Of a stretch of 5,378 nt of DNA, positions 1-5,378 are shown one piece after another. Made by a program: the position numbers and the translations under genes. The notes under the pieces were generated by a model. It saw nothing but the letters and a program-made list of their open reading frames with translations, made no database searches and was not told where the DNA came from. Origin of the DNA: Alphaproteobacteria bacterium. GTDB lineage: Bacteria; Pseudomonadota; Alphaproteobacteria; JABAAW01. How positions within the stretch are numbered: position 1 is the first letter of the stretch; every line of letters begins with the position of its first letter. The stretch is from positions 1-5,378 of the forward strand of contig JABAAS010000078.1 in the NCBI GenBank assembly GCA_014238625.1. The letters are read 5' to 3'.

Positions 1-1061
1 TGTTCATCACGACGGCAAATTCTCTTAACATGCCGCAAGCATTGATCGACCGCATGGAGGTAGTGCGTCTTCCTGGCTATACGGAAGACGAAAAGATTGA
101 GATAGCCAAGCGTCACTTGCTACCGAAGACTTTCGAGCAGTGTGGTGTTAAGGAAGGAGAGATTATCTTGCAGGATAGTGCTTTGCGCGACACTGTGCGT
201 TACTACACGCGCGAAGCTGGCGCGCGCAATTTGGAACGCTCCATTGCACGCATCACGCGTAAATCGATTCGCAAGATAACGATGAAGGAGACTCCGCCTA
301 TCACCATCGATGCCAAGAACCTGCAAACTTTTCTTGGTGTCAGGAAGTATCGCTTCGGCGAGGCTGAGAGCAAGGACTTGACTGGTATCGCCACCGGACT
401 AGCTTGGACTGAGGTTGGCGGAGAGCTACTTACGATCGAGGCGGTTATTGTTCCTGGCAAGGGTCGCATCCGCAAGACTGGCAAGCTAGGCGACACCATG
501 CAGGAATCGATTCACGCTGCGGAGAACTTCATTAAGAGTCGCTCTTGGAATTTTGGTATCACGCCTGATGTTTTTGAGAATATCGATCTGCATGTGCATG
601 TTCCTGAGGGAGCGACTCCTAAGGATGGTCCGTCTGCTGGCATTGCGATAGCTACGGCATTGGTTTCTGTTTTGACTGGCATTGCGGTTGATCGCACTGT
701 TGCGATGACCGGCGAGATTACCTTACGGGGCAGAGTTTTGCCGATTGGTGGCTTAAAAGAAAAGATGCTTGCTGCTCTGCGAGGCAACATCAAAACTGTA
801 ATCATTCCCGCTGATAACGAAAAGGATTTGGAAGAGATACCGGACAATGTCAAGGAGGGTTTGAAGATTGTTGCTGTAGATTCGGTTGATCAAGTTTTAA
901 AATTATCACTAAAGCACAAGCTTACTCCGTTACCACAACCCATTACATTGCTACAAACGCGAAAGAACGAGGACAAGCCGCAGGCTGTAGCGTCCGATCT
1001 ACCACTTGAGGATACTCCGACGGCAAAGAAAAACCCGTTAGAAGAGCGTATTCCCCATTAA
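1..1061 (+). CDS. lon: Lon ATP-dependent protease, 3' part (5' end outside window)
   Basis: C-terminal portion of Lon, the cytoplasmic homo-hexameric AAA+ protease that unfolds and degrades damaged and short-lived regulatory proteins. The frame is open from the left edge (first full codon at 3), so the ATG at 30 is an internal Met and not the start. The first visible residues, FITTANSLNMP, are the AAA+ sensor-1 segment (Asn codon 18-20). The sensor-2 motif GARNLER follows, with its Arg at 225-227. The protease domain has the catalytic Ser in KDGPSAG (codon 633-635) and the catalytic Lys in GGLKEK (codon 756-758), so the Ser-Lys dyad is complete. Walker A and B and the N-terminal substrate-binding domain lie upstream of the window. 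After the last conserved helix comes a polar tail of roughly 45 residues, longer than the E. coli C-terminus. No clear terminator follows. The family call is essentially certain; only the length is unknown. Confidence 0.98.
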   Translation, partial: FITTANSLNMPQALIDRMEVVRLPGYTEDEKIEIAKRHLLPKTFEQCGVKEGEIILQDSALRDTVRYYTREAGARNLERSIARITRKSIRKITMKETPPITIDAKNLQTFLGVRKYRFGEAESKDLTGIATGLAWTEVGGELLTIEAVIVPGKGRIRKTGKLGDTMQESIHAAENFIKSRSWNFGITPDVFENIDLHVHVPEGATPKDGPSAGIAIATALVSVLTGIAVDRTVAMTGEITLRGRVLPIGGLKEKMLAALRGNIKTVIIPADNEKDLEEIPDNVKEGLKIVAVDSVDQVLKLSLKHKLTPLPQPITLLQTRKNEDKPQAVASDLPLEDTPTAKKNPLEERIPH

Positions 1062-1193
1062 TCTGCCAAAATTGCAAACCGCTTCTTGTTTATAAAGATT
1101 TTTTCGTTAAAAATTCCTTGTTTGCGTTAGAATTTTGGTAAGGTTTCGTGATAGAAGATGGGGGATTAGCGTTAGAATGACTTCTTAGGCATA

Positions 1194-1218
1194 GGATTTA
1201 TCTGGGGGATTTATCTGG
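1194..1218. repeat. 13-bp tandem direct repeat upstream of hup
   Basis: Two head-to-tail copies of GGATTTATCTGG, at 1194-1205 and 1207-1218, with a period of 13 bases (copy 1 ends GGG, copy 2 ends GGC). They lie 20 bases upstream of the candidate -10 element of hup. They could be a simple slippage duplication or a pair of regulator half-sites; nothing in the sequence decides between these. Confidence 0.6.
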
Positions 1219-1234
1219 CTTTGATTTCAGCTAT

Positions 1235-1243
1235 TGCTAAAAT
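1235..1243 (+). promoter_or_regulatory. Candidate extended -10 promoter element of hup
   Basis: TGCTAAAAT matches the extended -10 pattern (TG-N-TATAAT with one mismatch). It also resembles the GCTANAWC -10 box described for alphaproteobacterial housekeeping promoters. There is no recognisable -35 at 16-18 bases upstream, which extended -10 promoters can tolerate. Transcription starting near 1250 would give a leader of about 44 bases before the GTG at 1294 and would include the ribosome binding site. This is a pattern match only. Confidence 0.35.
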
Positions 1244-1280
1244 GCAACGAGAATTTTAACGACCATTTGCAACATAGAAC

Positions 1281-1285
1281 AAGGA
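1281..1285 (+). promoter_or_regulatory. Ribosome binding site that fixes the hup start
   Basis: AAGGA ends 8 bases before the GTG at 1294. This spacing supports GTG over the in-frame TTG at 1234, which would add a 20-residue N-terminal stretch unlike any HU protein. Confidence 0.65.
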
Positions 1286-1293
1286 TCAGAATA

Positions 1294-1566
1294 GTGAACA
1301 AAAGCGAACTTGTTGATGAAATTGTATCAGCAACAAATTTAAAGAAGACAGATTCGGCTGCGGCGGTGGATGCTGTTTTTGCTAGCATAACGAAAGCTTT
1401 AAAAAGCGGTAAGGAGGTAAAGGTTGCGGGCTTCGGATCTTTTTCCGTTTCACGTCGAGCTGCACGCAGCGGGCGTAACCCGCGTTCAGGCGAGACCATC
1501 CAAATAGCTGCGAGCAACCAGCCTAAATTCAAAGCTGGTAAAGCGCTAAAAGACGCGGTCAATTGA
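1294..1566 (+). CDS. hup: HU family DNA-binding protein (HU-beta-like)
   Basis: Small nucleoid protein that binds and bends DNA without strong sequence preference, as a dimer. From the GTG at 1294 the product is exactly 90 residues, the standard HU length, and begins NKSELVDEI as family members do. The core shows the dimer-forming helices (about residues 3-38), the GFGSF signature (46-50) and the beta-arm GRNPRSGE, with the DNA-intercalating Pro at residue 63. The C-terminal helix ends KALKDAVN. An in-frame TTG at 1234 gives a longer open frame but has no homologous N-terminus. The gene lies about 230 bases after lon, the same order as lon-hupB in many proteobacteria. A valine tRNA follows 45 bases after its stop. 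It could be cotranscribed with lon or driven by its own promoter. HU versus IHF: the plain 90-residue form and N-terminus favour HU. Confidence 0.97.
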   Translation: MNKSELVDEIVSATNLKKTDSAAAVDAVFASITKALKSGKEVKVAGFGSFSVSRRAARSGRNPRSGETIQIAASNQPKFKAGKALKDAVN

Positions 1567-1574
1567 TAAGCGTT

Positions 1575-1591
1575 TGCGCAATTATTGCGCA
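1575..1591 (+). repeat. Inverted repeat between hup and tRNA-Val
   Basis: TGCGCAAT (1575-1582) and ATTGCGCA (1584-1591) form a perfect 8-base inverted repeat around a single central T. As RNA it can form a 6-bp stem (TGCGCA/TGCGCA) with a 5-base loop, starting 9 bases after the hup stop. No T-run follows, so it is not a standard intrinsic terminator. It could protect the hup 3' end or mark an RNA processing site if hup and the tRNA are cotranscribed. Confidence 0.5.
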
Positions 1592-1592
1592 T

Positions 1593-1613
1593 CCCTATTG
1601 CATATAGATAGGG
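1593..1613 (+). repeat. Hairpin overlapping the tRNA-Val 5' end
   Basis: CCCTAT (1593-1598) is complementary to ATAGGG (1608-1613) with a 9-base loop. The 3' arm includes the first two bases of the mature tRNA. In a precursor transcript it would compete with the acceptor stem unless the tRNA fold, which has far more pairs, wins. Its role, if any, is unknown. Confidence 0.4.
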
Positions 1614-1685
1614 GCGATTAGCTCAGTCTGGTAGAGCATCTCGTTTACACCGAGAGGGTCGGCAGTTCGAGCCTGTCATCGCCCA
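1612..1685 (+). tRNA. tRNA-Val (anticodon UAC)
   Basis: A full 74-base cloverleaf can be drawn by hand. The acceptor stem pairs 1612-1618 with 1678-1684, all seven Watson-Crick. The D stem pairs GCTC with GAGC (1621-1624/1634-1637). The anticodon stem pairs TCTCG with CGAGA (1639-1643/1651-1655) around loop TTTACAC, which places anticodon TAC at 1646-1648. The variable loop has 5 bases. The T stem pairs 1661-1665 with 1673-1677 and includes one G-U; the loop is TTCGAGC. The discriminator base is A1685. CCA is not encoded, since CGC follows, so it must be added by the nucleotidyltransferase. The UAC anticodon reads GUA and GUG, and with modified U34 often all valine codons. The gene sits downstream of hup on the same strand. 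Confidence 0.97.
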
Positions 1686-1687
1686 CG

Positions 1688-1712
1688 CGCTACGAAGATT
1701 TTAGCGGATTTT
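1688..1712 (+). terminator. Weak possible intrinsic terminator after tRNA-Val
   Basis: CGCTA (1688-1692) pairs with TAGCG (1702-1706) around a 9-base loop and is followed by GATTTTG. The stem is only 5 bp and the T-run only four, so this is a poor terminator. It is the best candidate between the tRNA and the convergent priA end. Confidence 0.3.
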
Positions 1713-1776
1713 GTTGCGCGACACATGGTATGGCGGTAGAGGTAGAGTTAAGTCGCTCGATTAGCCAGCTGCTTAA

Positions 1777-4158
1777 TCATAGAAATCCATAGGGATCGAT
1801 ATCGATCTTGACGCGTACCCCGCTTCTTGACCCATCTGGCACGACGGCGGTTAGCCACTGCTTTAGGAATGGTTGCAGGCGCGCATTGCTAGTTGCGCGC
1901 ACTAGGAAACGACGGCGATGACGTCTTCGTAGAGGTGAGAGTAACGGCACTGCGGGACCGAAACATTCGACACCTGGCTGCTTGGGTATTTCGTTGCGCA
2001 AACGATGAGCGAATTTAGCGAGCGCGCGTTCGTCTTGCGCGCTCAAGATTATCGCGGCGAGACGAGCAAAGGGCGGCCAAGCGTATTTGCGTCGAGATTT
2101 GTTTTCGCTATCGAAGAACCCATCGCGATCGAAGTTAGCCAATGCGCGTAGGACTGGCGATTGCGGCTCCAAGGTTTGCACGATGACCTCGCCATCGAGT
2201 GCTTCGCGCCCCGCGCGTCCTGCTACTTGGTGTAAGAGTTGATAGCATCTTTCGAAGGCACGCGGGTCGCCGCCGCTCAAGCCTAGGTCTGCATCGACGA
2301 TAGCAACGAGCGTCAAATGAGGGAAATGGTATCCTTTTGCGAGCATTTGCGTTCCTAATAGTATATCGCAAGCCCTATTTTCCATCGCCTGCACTACTTC
2401 GCGAGGGTTTGTTGTATCGGAGCTGAGCGTCTTCAGGATTGCGCTAGGGAAGCGAGCGCGTAGTGCTTCGGCGAGACGCTCTATGCCTATGCCACAAGAC
2501 TTCCAAGCCCCCTCTGCCTTACAAGAAGGACATTGGCGTGGTATTGGCACGGAGAAGTCGCAGTGGTGGCAAATGACTCGATTGCGTGCACGATGCTCGA
2601 CCAAGAAAGCACGGCAGTGCCGACAAGCCAAGCGCTCGCCGCACTTTCCGCATAACAGCAGAGGCGCGTAACCGCGTCGATTTAGGAAAATCAAGGCTTG
2701 CTCACCGCGCGAGAGCACCTGCTCGATTCGGGTACATAGAATTGGCGTTAGGAAACGCTCGCTACCCAAGCCCCCAATTGTCGAGCATTCTTGCAACATA
2801 TCGACGATTTTCACGGCTGGCAACGAGGCGGAGCCGAAGCGTGAGGGCAAAACGATATGCCTATATTTTCCGTTATGCGCATTATTCCAGCTTTCCAACG
2901 ATGGAGTTGCGCTAGCGAGGAGTGCTAAGCACTCTGCTTTCTGCGCGCGTAGCACTGCCATATCGCGCGCGTGGTAGACTATTCCCTCTTCTTGTTTGTA
3001 AGCACTATCGTGTTCTTCGTCGACGACGATCACCCCCAAGTTTTGAAATGGCAAGAAGAGCGCGCTACGAGCGCCCAAAACTGCGCGCCCCTGCCCTGAT
3101 GCCAACTGACGCCAAACCTCACGACGTTCGGCAGCGCTAATTGCAGAGTGGTATAGAAGGGGAGTAAAACCAAAGCGTTCACGAAAACGTTCTGTAAAAC
3201 GCAGAGACAATGCTATTTCTGGCAATAGCAATAAGGCTTGCTTGCCCTCTAGCAAGCAATTTGCGATAGCCTCGAAATAGACTTCGGTTTTCCCAGAGCC
3301 TGTTTGCCCGTCTAGCAACACTGCCACAAATTTTTTATCACGCGCGAGTTCTATTAATCCTTGCGCTGCTTTTTGTTGATCTTCGTTTAGAGTTTTTGCA
3401 CGAGGTAAAATGGCAATAGGTTTAACTTTTTGTTGCGCGTGACTTTTTTGCACAATACTTACCGCGCACTGCTCGATCAGCGCGAGCTTTAGCGCGGCGC
3501 GCAAAACAGCGGGAGTTATCCCTTGCTGCAATAAATACTCGCGCGAGCAGATTTTTTTTTCTGCCAATAGCGCGAGCAATTGCGCCCGTTTTGCGGATTT
3601 TTTTGCCTCTTTCTGCTTTTCTTCTTGCGATGTGCCTTTTTCACTCAAGCGGTATGCTTGAGCTGGCTTTGCTACGGGCAACTTACCTGCGCGTAGTAGC
3701 GGAGCAAAAACGCTTTGTAGTAGCAACCCGCGCCGCGTCATAGTGTATTCTGCGAGAGCCTGCAAGAAGTCACGAAAGCCAGCCTCCAAGGCGAGCACAT
3801 CTTGTCGCATCGAGGCTGTGAGCGTCTTGAGTTTAATCTCTCGTGGCACACTAGAGAGCTGTCTCCAGCCCCATAAAACGCCCAACTTTTTTTTCTCTGC
3901 TTTGTTTTTGCCAAACGGTACGAGCAACAAGTCTCCTTCTTTTAGCTCTGCTGCGTCGTAGAGTTTTTTCGGACAAGCATAGTCGAAGTAGCGGTCGAAC
4001 GGAGCGCCCAGCAGTAAGACTCGTGCAACGAGGATATCTTGTTGACTCGCGCTCCGATTACCAATTTTATTTTTATCAGAGACGCGCTCACGGCTTACGC
4101 CCATATCATCATTAGAGGCATTATCGTGCATATGAGGACTATAGCCTCTTCTTGACAT
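1777..4158 (-). CDS. priA: Primosomal replication restart helicase PriA
   Basis: PriA is the 3'-to-5' superfamily 2 DNA helicase that recognises stalled forks and D-loops and starts reloading of the replicative helicase. Numbering from the ATG at 4158 (793 residues; E. coli has 732). The N-terminal DNA-binding domain begins near residue 42 with VARVLL and PFDRYFDY (53-60). Walker A is GQTGSGKTEVY with Lys290, and the DEEH box is 380-383. The motif SATPSLES is present. Eight cysteines in four CxxC pairs (503-546) form the two zinc sites. GTQMLAKG and QVAGRAGR (644-651) complete the helicase motifs, and the end is DIDPYGFL. All key motifs are intact. The start is uncertain: GTG 4182, ATG 4158, ATG 4131 and ATG 4104 are all in frame, none has a strong ribosome binding site, and the residues before 42 do not look conserved. 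GTG 4182 would leave only 5 bases to the divergent transaldolase start. The gene is convergent with tRNA-Val. Confidence 0.96.
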   Translation of the reverse strand: MSRRGYSPHMHDNASNDDMGVSRERVSDKNKIGNRSASQQDILVARVLLLGAPFDRYFDYACPKKLYDAAELKEGDLLLVPFGKNKAEKKKLGVLWGWRQLSSVPREIKLKTLTASMRQDVLALEAGFRDFLQALAEYTMTRRGLLLQSVFAPLLRAGKLPVAKPAQAYRLSEKGTSQEEKQKEAKKSAKRAQLLALLAEKKICSREYLLQQGITPAVLRAALKLALIEQCAVSIVQKSHAQQKVKPIAILPRAKTLNEDQQKAAQGLIELARDKKFVAVLLDGQTGSGKTEVYFEAIANCLLEGKQALLLLPEIALSLRFTERFRERFGFTPLLYHSAISAAERREVWRQLASGQGRAVLGARSALFLPFQNLGVIVVDEEHDSAYKQEEGIVYHARDMAVLRAQKAECLALLASATPSLESWNNAHNGKYRHIVLPSRFGSASLPAVKIVDMLQECSTIGGLGSERFLTPILCTRIEQVLSRGEQALIFLNRRGYAPLLLCGKCGERLACRHCRAFLVEHRARNRVICHHCDFSVPIPRQCPSCKAEGAWKSCGIGIERLAEALRARFPSAILKTLSSDTTNPREVVQAMENRACDILLGTQMLAKGYHFPHLTLVAIVDADLGLSGGDPRAFERCYQLLHQVAGRAGREALDGEVIVQTLEPQSPVLRALANFDRDGFFDSENKSRRKYAWPPFARLAAIILSAQDERALAKFAHRLRNEIPKQPGVECFGPAVPLLSPLRRRHRRRFLVRATSNARLQPFLKQWLTAVVPDGSRSGVRVKIDIDPYGFL
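4152..4157 (+). promoter_or_regulatory. Candidate -35 box of the transaldolase-xerC transcript
   Basis: A perfect TTGACA, preceded by C as in the alphaproteobacterial CTTGAC consensus, lies 30 bases before the transaldolase GTG. The hexamer 17 bases downstream (4175-4180, CACAAC) matches the -10 consensus only at its three A positions. Transcription from this pair would begin at about 4187-4188, on the start codon itself. The box lies inside the first codons of priA if priA starts at 4158. Confidence 0.3.
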
Positions 4159-4187
4159 TAGTTCTTTGCTATTGCACAACACGAATT

Positions 4188-4880
4188 GTGAGATTTTTTA
4201 TCGACTCTGCCGATGTCAATGAAGTTCGCGAGCTAGCGAAGAGCGGGCTTGTGGATGGAGTAACGACGAATCCGTCTTTGATTGCCAAAGAAATAGCGAG
4301 GGCTTCTGGCGAGGATTCCGTCGAGGATTCTGGCGGTGGTATCCATAGGAGGATTGGCGAGCTGTGCGCCTTGCTAGATGGACCTGTTAGTGCTGAGGTT
4401 GTGGCGACCGATTTTTCGGAGATGTATAAAGAAGGCAAGAGTTTGTCAAAGATTGCGAAGAATGTAGCGGTAAAAGTTCCCCTTACAGAGTCTGGTTTGC
4501 GTTGTTGCCATGCGCTTAGCCTTGAGGGTATCGATGTTAATGTCACCTTATGTTTTTCTAGTGCCCAAGCGTTGCTAGCTGCGAAGTCTGGCGCGCGTTT
4601 TGTCTCGCCTTTCATCGGCAGACTAGACGACATTGGTCACGATGGTTTGCAGTTAATCGAGGAGATTCTTGAGCTTTACAGCCACTACACATTTCGCACG
4701 GAGGTTTTGGTAGCCTCTGTGCGTAGCATCGGCCATGTAGTTGCGAGTGCGCGAATGGGTGCGCCGATAGCGACCTTACCGCCGAAGATTTTCCGCGCAC
4801 TCTACAAGCACCCTCTAACTGATTCGGGGCTAGAGGCATTTTTGAGTGACTGGCGAGAGAGCAAGCAATCGATTCTCTAG
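4188..4880 (+). CDS. tal: Transaldolase, small FSA/TalC type
   Basis: Cytoplasmic (beta/alpha)8-barrel enzyme of the small transaldolase / fructose-6-phosphate aldolase family, often labelled fsa. From GTG 4188 it has 230 residues; the family is usually about 214-220. It starts MRFFIDSADVNEV, the usual N-terminus, with Asp6 and TTNPSL (Asn28). Schiff-base Lys96 lies in VKVP, equivalent to Lys85 of E. coli FSA. Glu70 (SAEVVA) and Phe142 (SPFIGR) occupy positions where FSA has Gln59 and Tyr131. Glu and Phe are the transaldolase residues, so I infer sedoheptulose-7-phosphate/glyceraldehyde-3-phosphate transaldolase activity in the non-oxidative pentose phosphate pathway. About 11 extra residues sit between residues 36 and 52 (ASGEDSVEDSGGG). 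An in-frame TTG at 4152 would add 12 unconserved residues. No clear ribosome binding site precedes GTG 4188. It is divergent from priA, and xerC follows after 18 bases, probably in the same transcript. Confidence 0.94.
   Translation: MRFFIDSADVNEVRELAKSGLVDGVTTNPSLIAKEIARASGEDSVEDSGGGIHRRIGELCALLDGPVSAEVVATDFSEMYKEGKSLSKIAKNVAVKVPLTESGLRCCHALSLEGIDVNVTLCFSSAQALLAAKSGARFVSPFIGRLDDIGHDGLQLIEEILELYSHYTFRTEVLVASVRSIGHVVASARMGAPIATLPPKIFRALYKHPLTDSGLEAFLSDWRESKQSIL
4316..4339 (+). repeat. 12-bp imperfect tandem repeat inside the transaldolase gene
   Basis: Two adjacent 12-base units each begin with the same eight bases, GAGGATTC, and together encode EDSVEDSG. They fall within the extra loop of the transaldolase, so the insertion may have arisen by an in-frame tandem duplication. 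The repeat keeps the reading frame. Confidence 0.5.
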
Positions 4881-4898
4881 CGACTGACGGCAACATTT

Positions 4899-5378
4899 AT
4901 GGCTAGCAAACAACATGGTGATGGATTGTCTAGCGAGGTGCCTAGTTTTGAACGAGTTCTTGCGGACTATTGTCGTCACCTTACGGTTGAAAGACGCTTT
5001 AGCGAGCATAGCGTTTGCGCCTATCGTCGCGACCTGAACTCCTTCCAAAACTTTCTGCAAGAGCATCACGGCGGCAGAATGCCACTAGAGTCTTGGGGAG
5101 ATCTGAGCGAGCAAGATTTACGCGGTTGGATGTCATATTTGCGTAGAGGAGGTCAGCAAGCGCAATCGGTTGCGCGAGCGCTCTCGGCGTTGCGAGGTTT
5201 TTTGCGACGCATAGAATCACTCTACAACATCGCCAGCCCTGCAGCTTTTCGAGTTCGGCGTCCGCCGCACCCTATTCCACCTCCGCACCCACTTTCGCAA
5301 ACAGCTGCGCGCGAGTTAATCTCTGCTGCTGGCAAGACGCAAGAACAACCGCTATGGATAAAAGCTCGCGATGTTGCG
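4899..5378 (+). CDS. xerC: Tyrosine recombinase XerC, N-terminal part (3' end outside window)
   Basis: An open frame from ATG 4899 to the right edge gives 160 residues of a protein usually about 300 long. XerC, with XerD, resolves chromosome dimers at dif near the terminus, under FtsK control at the septum. The visible part is the N-terminal core-binding (SAM-like) DNA-binding domain, about residues 15-110. It includes SEHSVCAYRRDLNSF (35-49) and SVARALSALRGFLRR (90-104). A proline-rich linker (120-131) follows, then the beginning of the catalytic domain: PLSQTAARELISAA, and WIKARDVA at the edge. The catalytic Arg-Lys-His-Arg-His-Tyr residues are all beyond the window, so integrity cannot be judged. 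The SVARALSALR and RARD-type segments fit alphaproteobacterial XerC better than XerD, as does the position after priA and the transaldolase. It begins 18 bases after the transaldolase stop and has only a weak ribosome binding site. Confidence 0.9.
   Translation, partial: MASKQHGDGLSSEVPSFERVLADYCRHLTVERRFSEHSVCAYRRDLNSFQNFLQEHHGGRMPLESWGDLSEQDLRGWMSYLRRGGQQAQSVARALSALRGFLRRIESLYNIASPAAFRVRRPPHPIPPPHPLSQTAARELISAAGKTQEQPLWIKARDVA

Noticed and set aside
30..32. ATG at 30 as a gene start
   Set aside because: The frame is open to the left edge, and the residues before it (FITTANSLN) are the conserved Lon sensor-1 segment, so it is an internal Met.
1099..1113. TTTTT-CGTT-AAAAA hairpin as the lon terminator
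   Set aside because: The stem is made only of A-T pairs and no T-run follows it, so it would not act as an intrinsic terminator.
1234..1293. In-frame TTG at 1234 as the hup start
   Set aside because: It adds 20 residues unlike any HU N-terminus. The GTG at 1294 has a well-spaced AAGGA and gives the exact 90-residue family length.
1735..1746. GGTAGA tandem pair downstream of the tRNA, similar to its D-loop
   Set aside because: Six bases twice is too short to separate from chance, and no further tRNA fold can be built around it.
1612..1776. tRNA-Val as an integration site of a mobile element
   Set aside because: There is no integrase next to it in the correct sense and no repeat of the tRNA 3' end in the window. 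xerC is the housekeeping recombinase and lies over 3 kb away.
2483..3140. Open frames on the plus strand opposite priA
   Set aside because: They are Arg/Ser-rich compositional shadows of the priA codons with no recognisable family, and they lie antisense to conserved helicase and zinc motifs.
4169..5220. Minus-strand open frames opposite the transaldolase and xerC
   Set aside because: They are antisense to clearly conserved genes and have no recognisable domain.
4899..5378. The tyrosine recombinase as a phage or transposon integrase
   Set aside because: Its N-terminal sequence and its setting after priA and the transaldolase fit chromosomal XerC, and no mobile-element genes are nearby.

Overview
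The window looks like an ordinary housekeeping stretch of an alphaproteobacterial chromosome. The closest feel is Rhodospirillales or a relative, inferred from gene content and recalled gene order only. It has mid-range base composition. The pair lon-hup followed by a valine tRNA, and the group priA / small transaldolase / xerC, are both arrangements I associate with Alphaproteobacteria. Everything that can be read is intact, and coding density is high. I found no insertion sequence, CRISPR array, toxin-antitoxin pair, phage gene or defence gene.

Layout from left to right. The 3' part of lon (ATP-dependent protease: end of the AAA+ module plus the complete serine-lysine protease domain) enters from the left edge and stops at 1061. 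A gap of about 230 bases holds small repeats and a possible extended -10 promoter. It leads to hup, a 90-residue HU DNA-binding protein with a GTG start at 1294. A tRNA-Val (anticodon UAC) lies 45 bases beyond hup on the same strand. Convergent to it is priA, the primosome helicase, on the minus strand (1777 to about 4158). A very short divergent region separates priA from a small class transaldolase (GTG start at 4188). That gene is followed 18 bases later by xerC, the tyrosine recombinase for chromosome dimer resolution, which is cut off by the right edge.

The genes share a theme of chromosome and protein upkeep. Lon degrades damaged and regulatory proteins, and in E. coli HU subunits are known Lon substrates. 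HU shapes DNA, PriA restarts collapsed forks and XerC resolves chromosome dimers. The transaldolase serves the non-oxidative pentose phosphate pathway and sits with the replication genes by position, not by obvious function.

Points that reward a second look are modest. The active-site residues of the 'fsa'-family protein are those of a transaldolase rather than a fructose-6-phosphate aldolase. That protein also carries an internal insertion of about 11 residues that looks like a short tandem duplication. The divergent priA/transaldolase start region is extremely tight and may give a leaderless mRNA. Three long A-runs lie in the priA linker region. A hairpin just before the tRNA overlaps its 5' end. 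I see no evidence for a novel system here.
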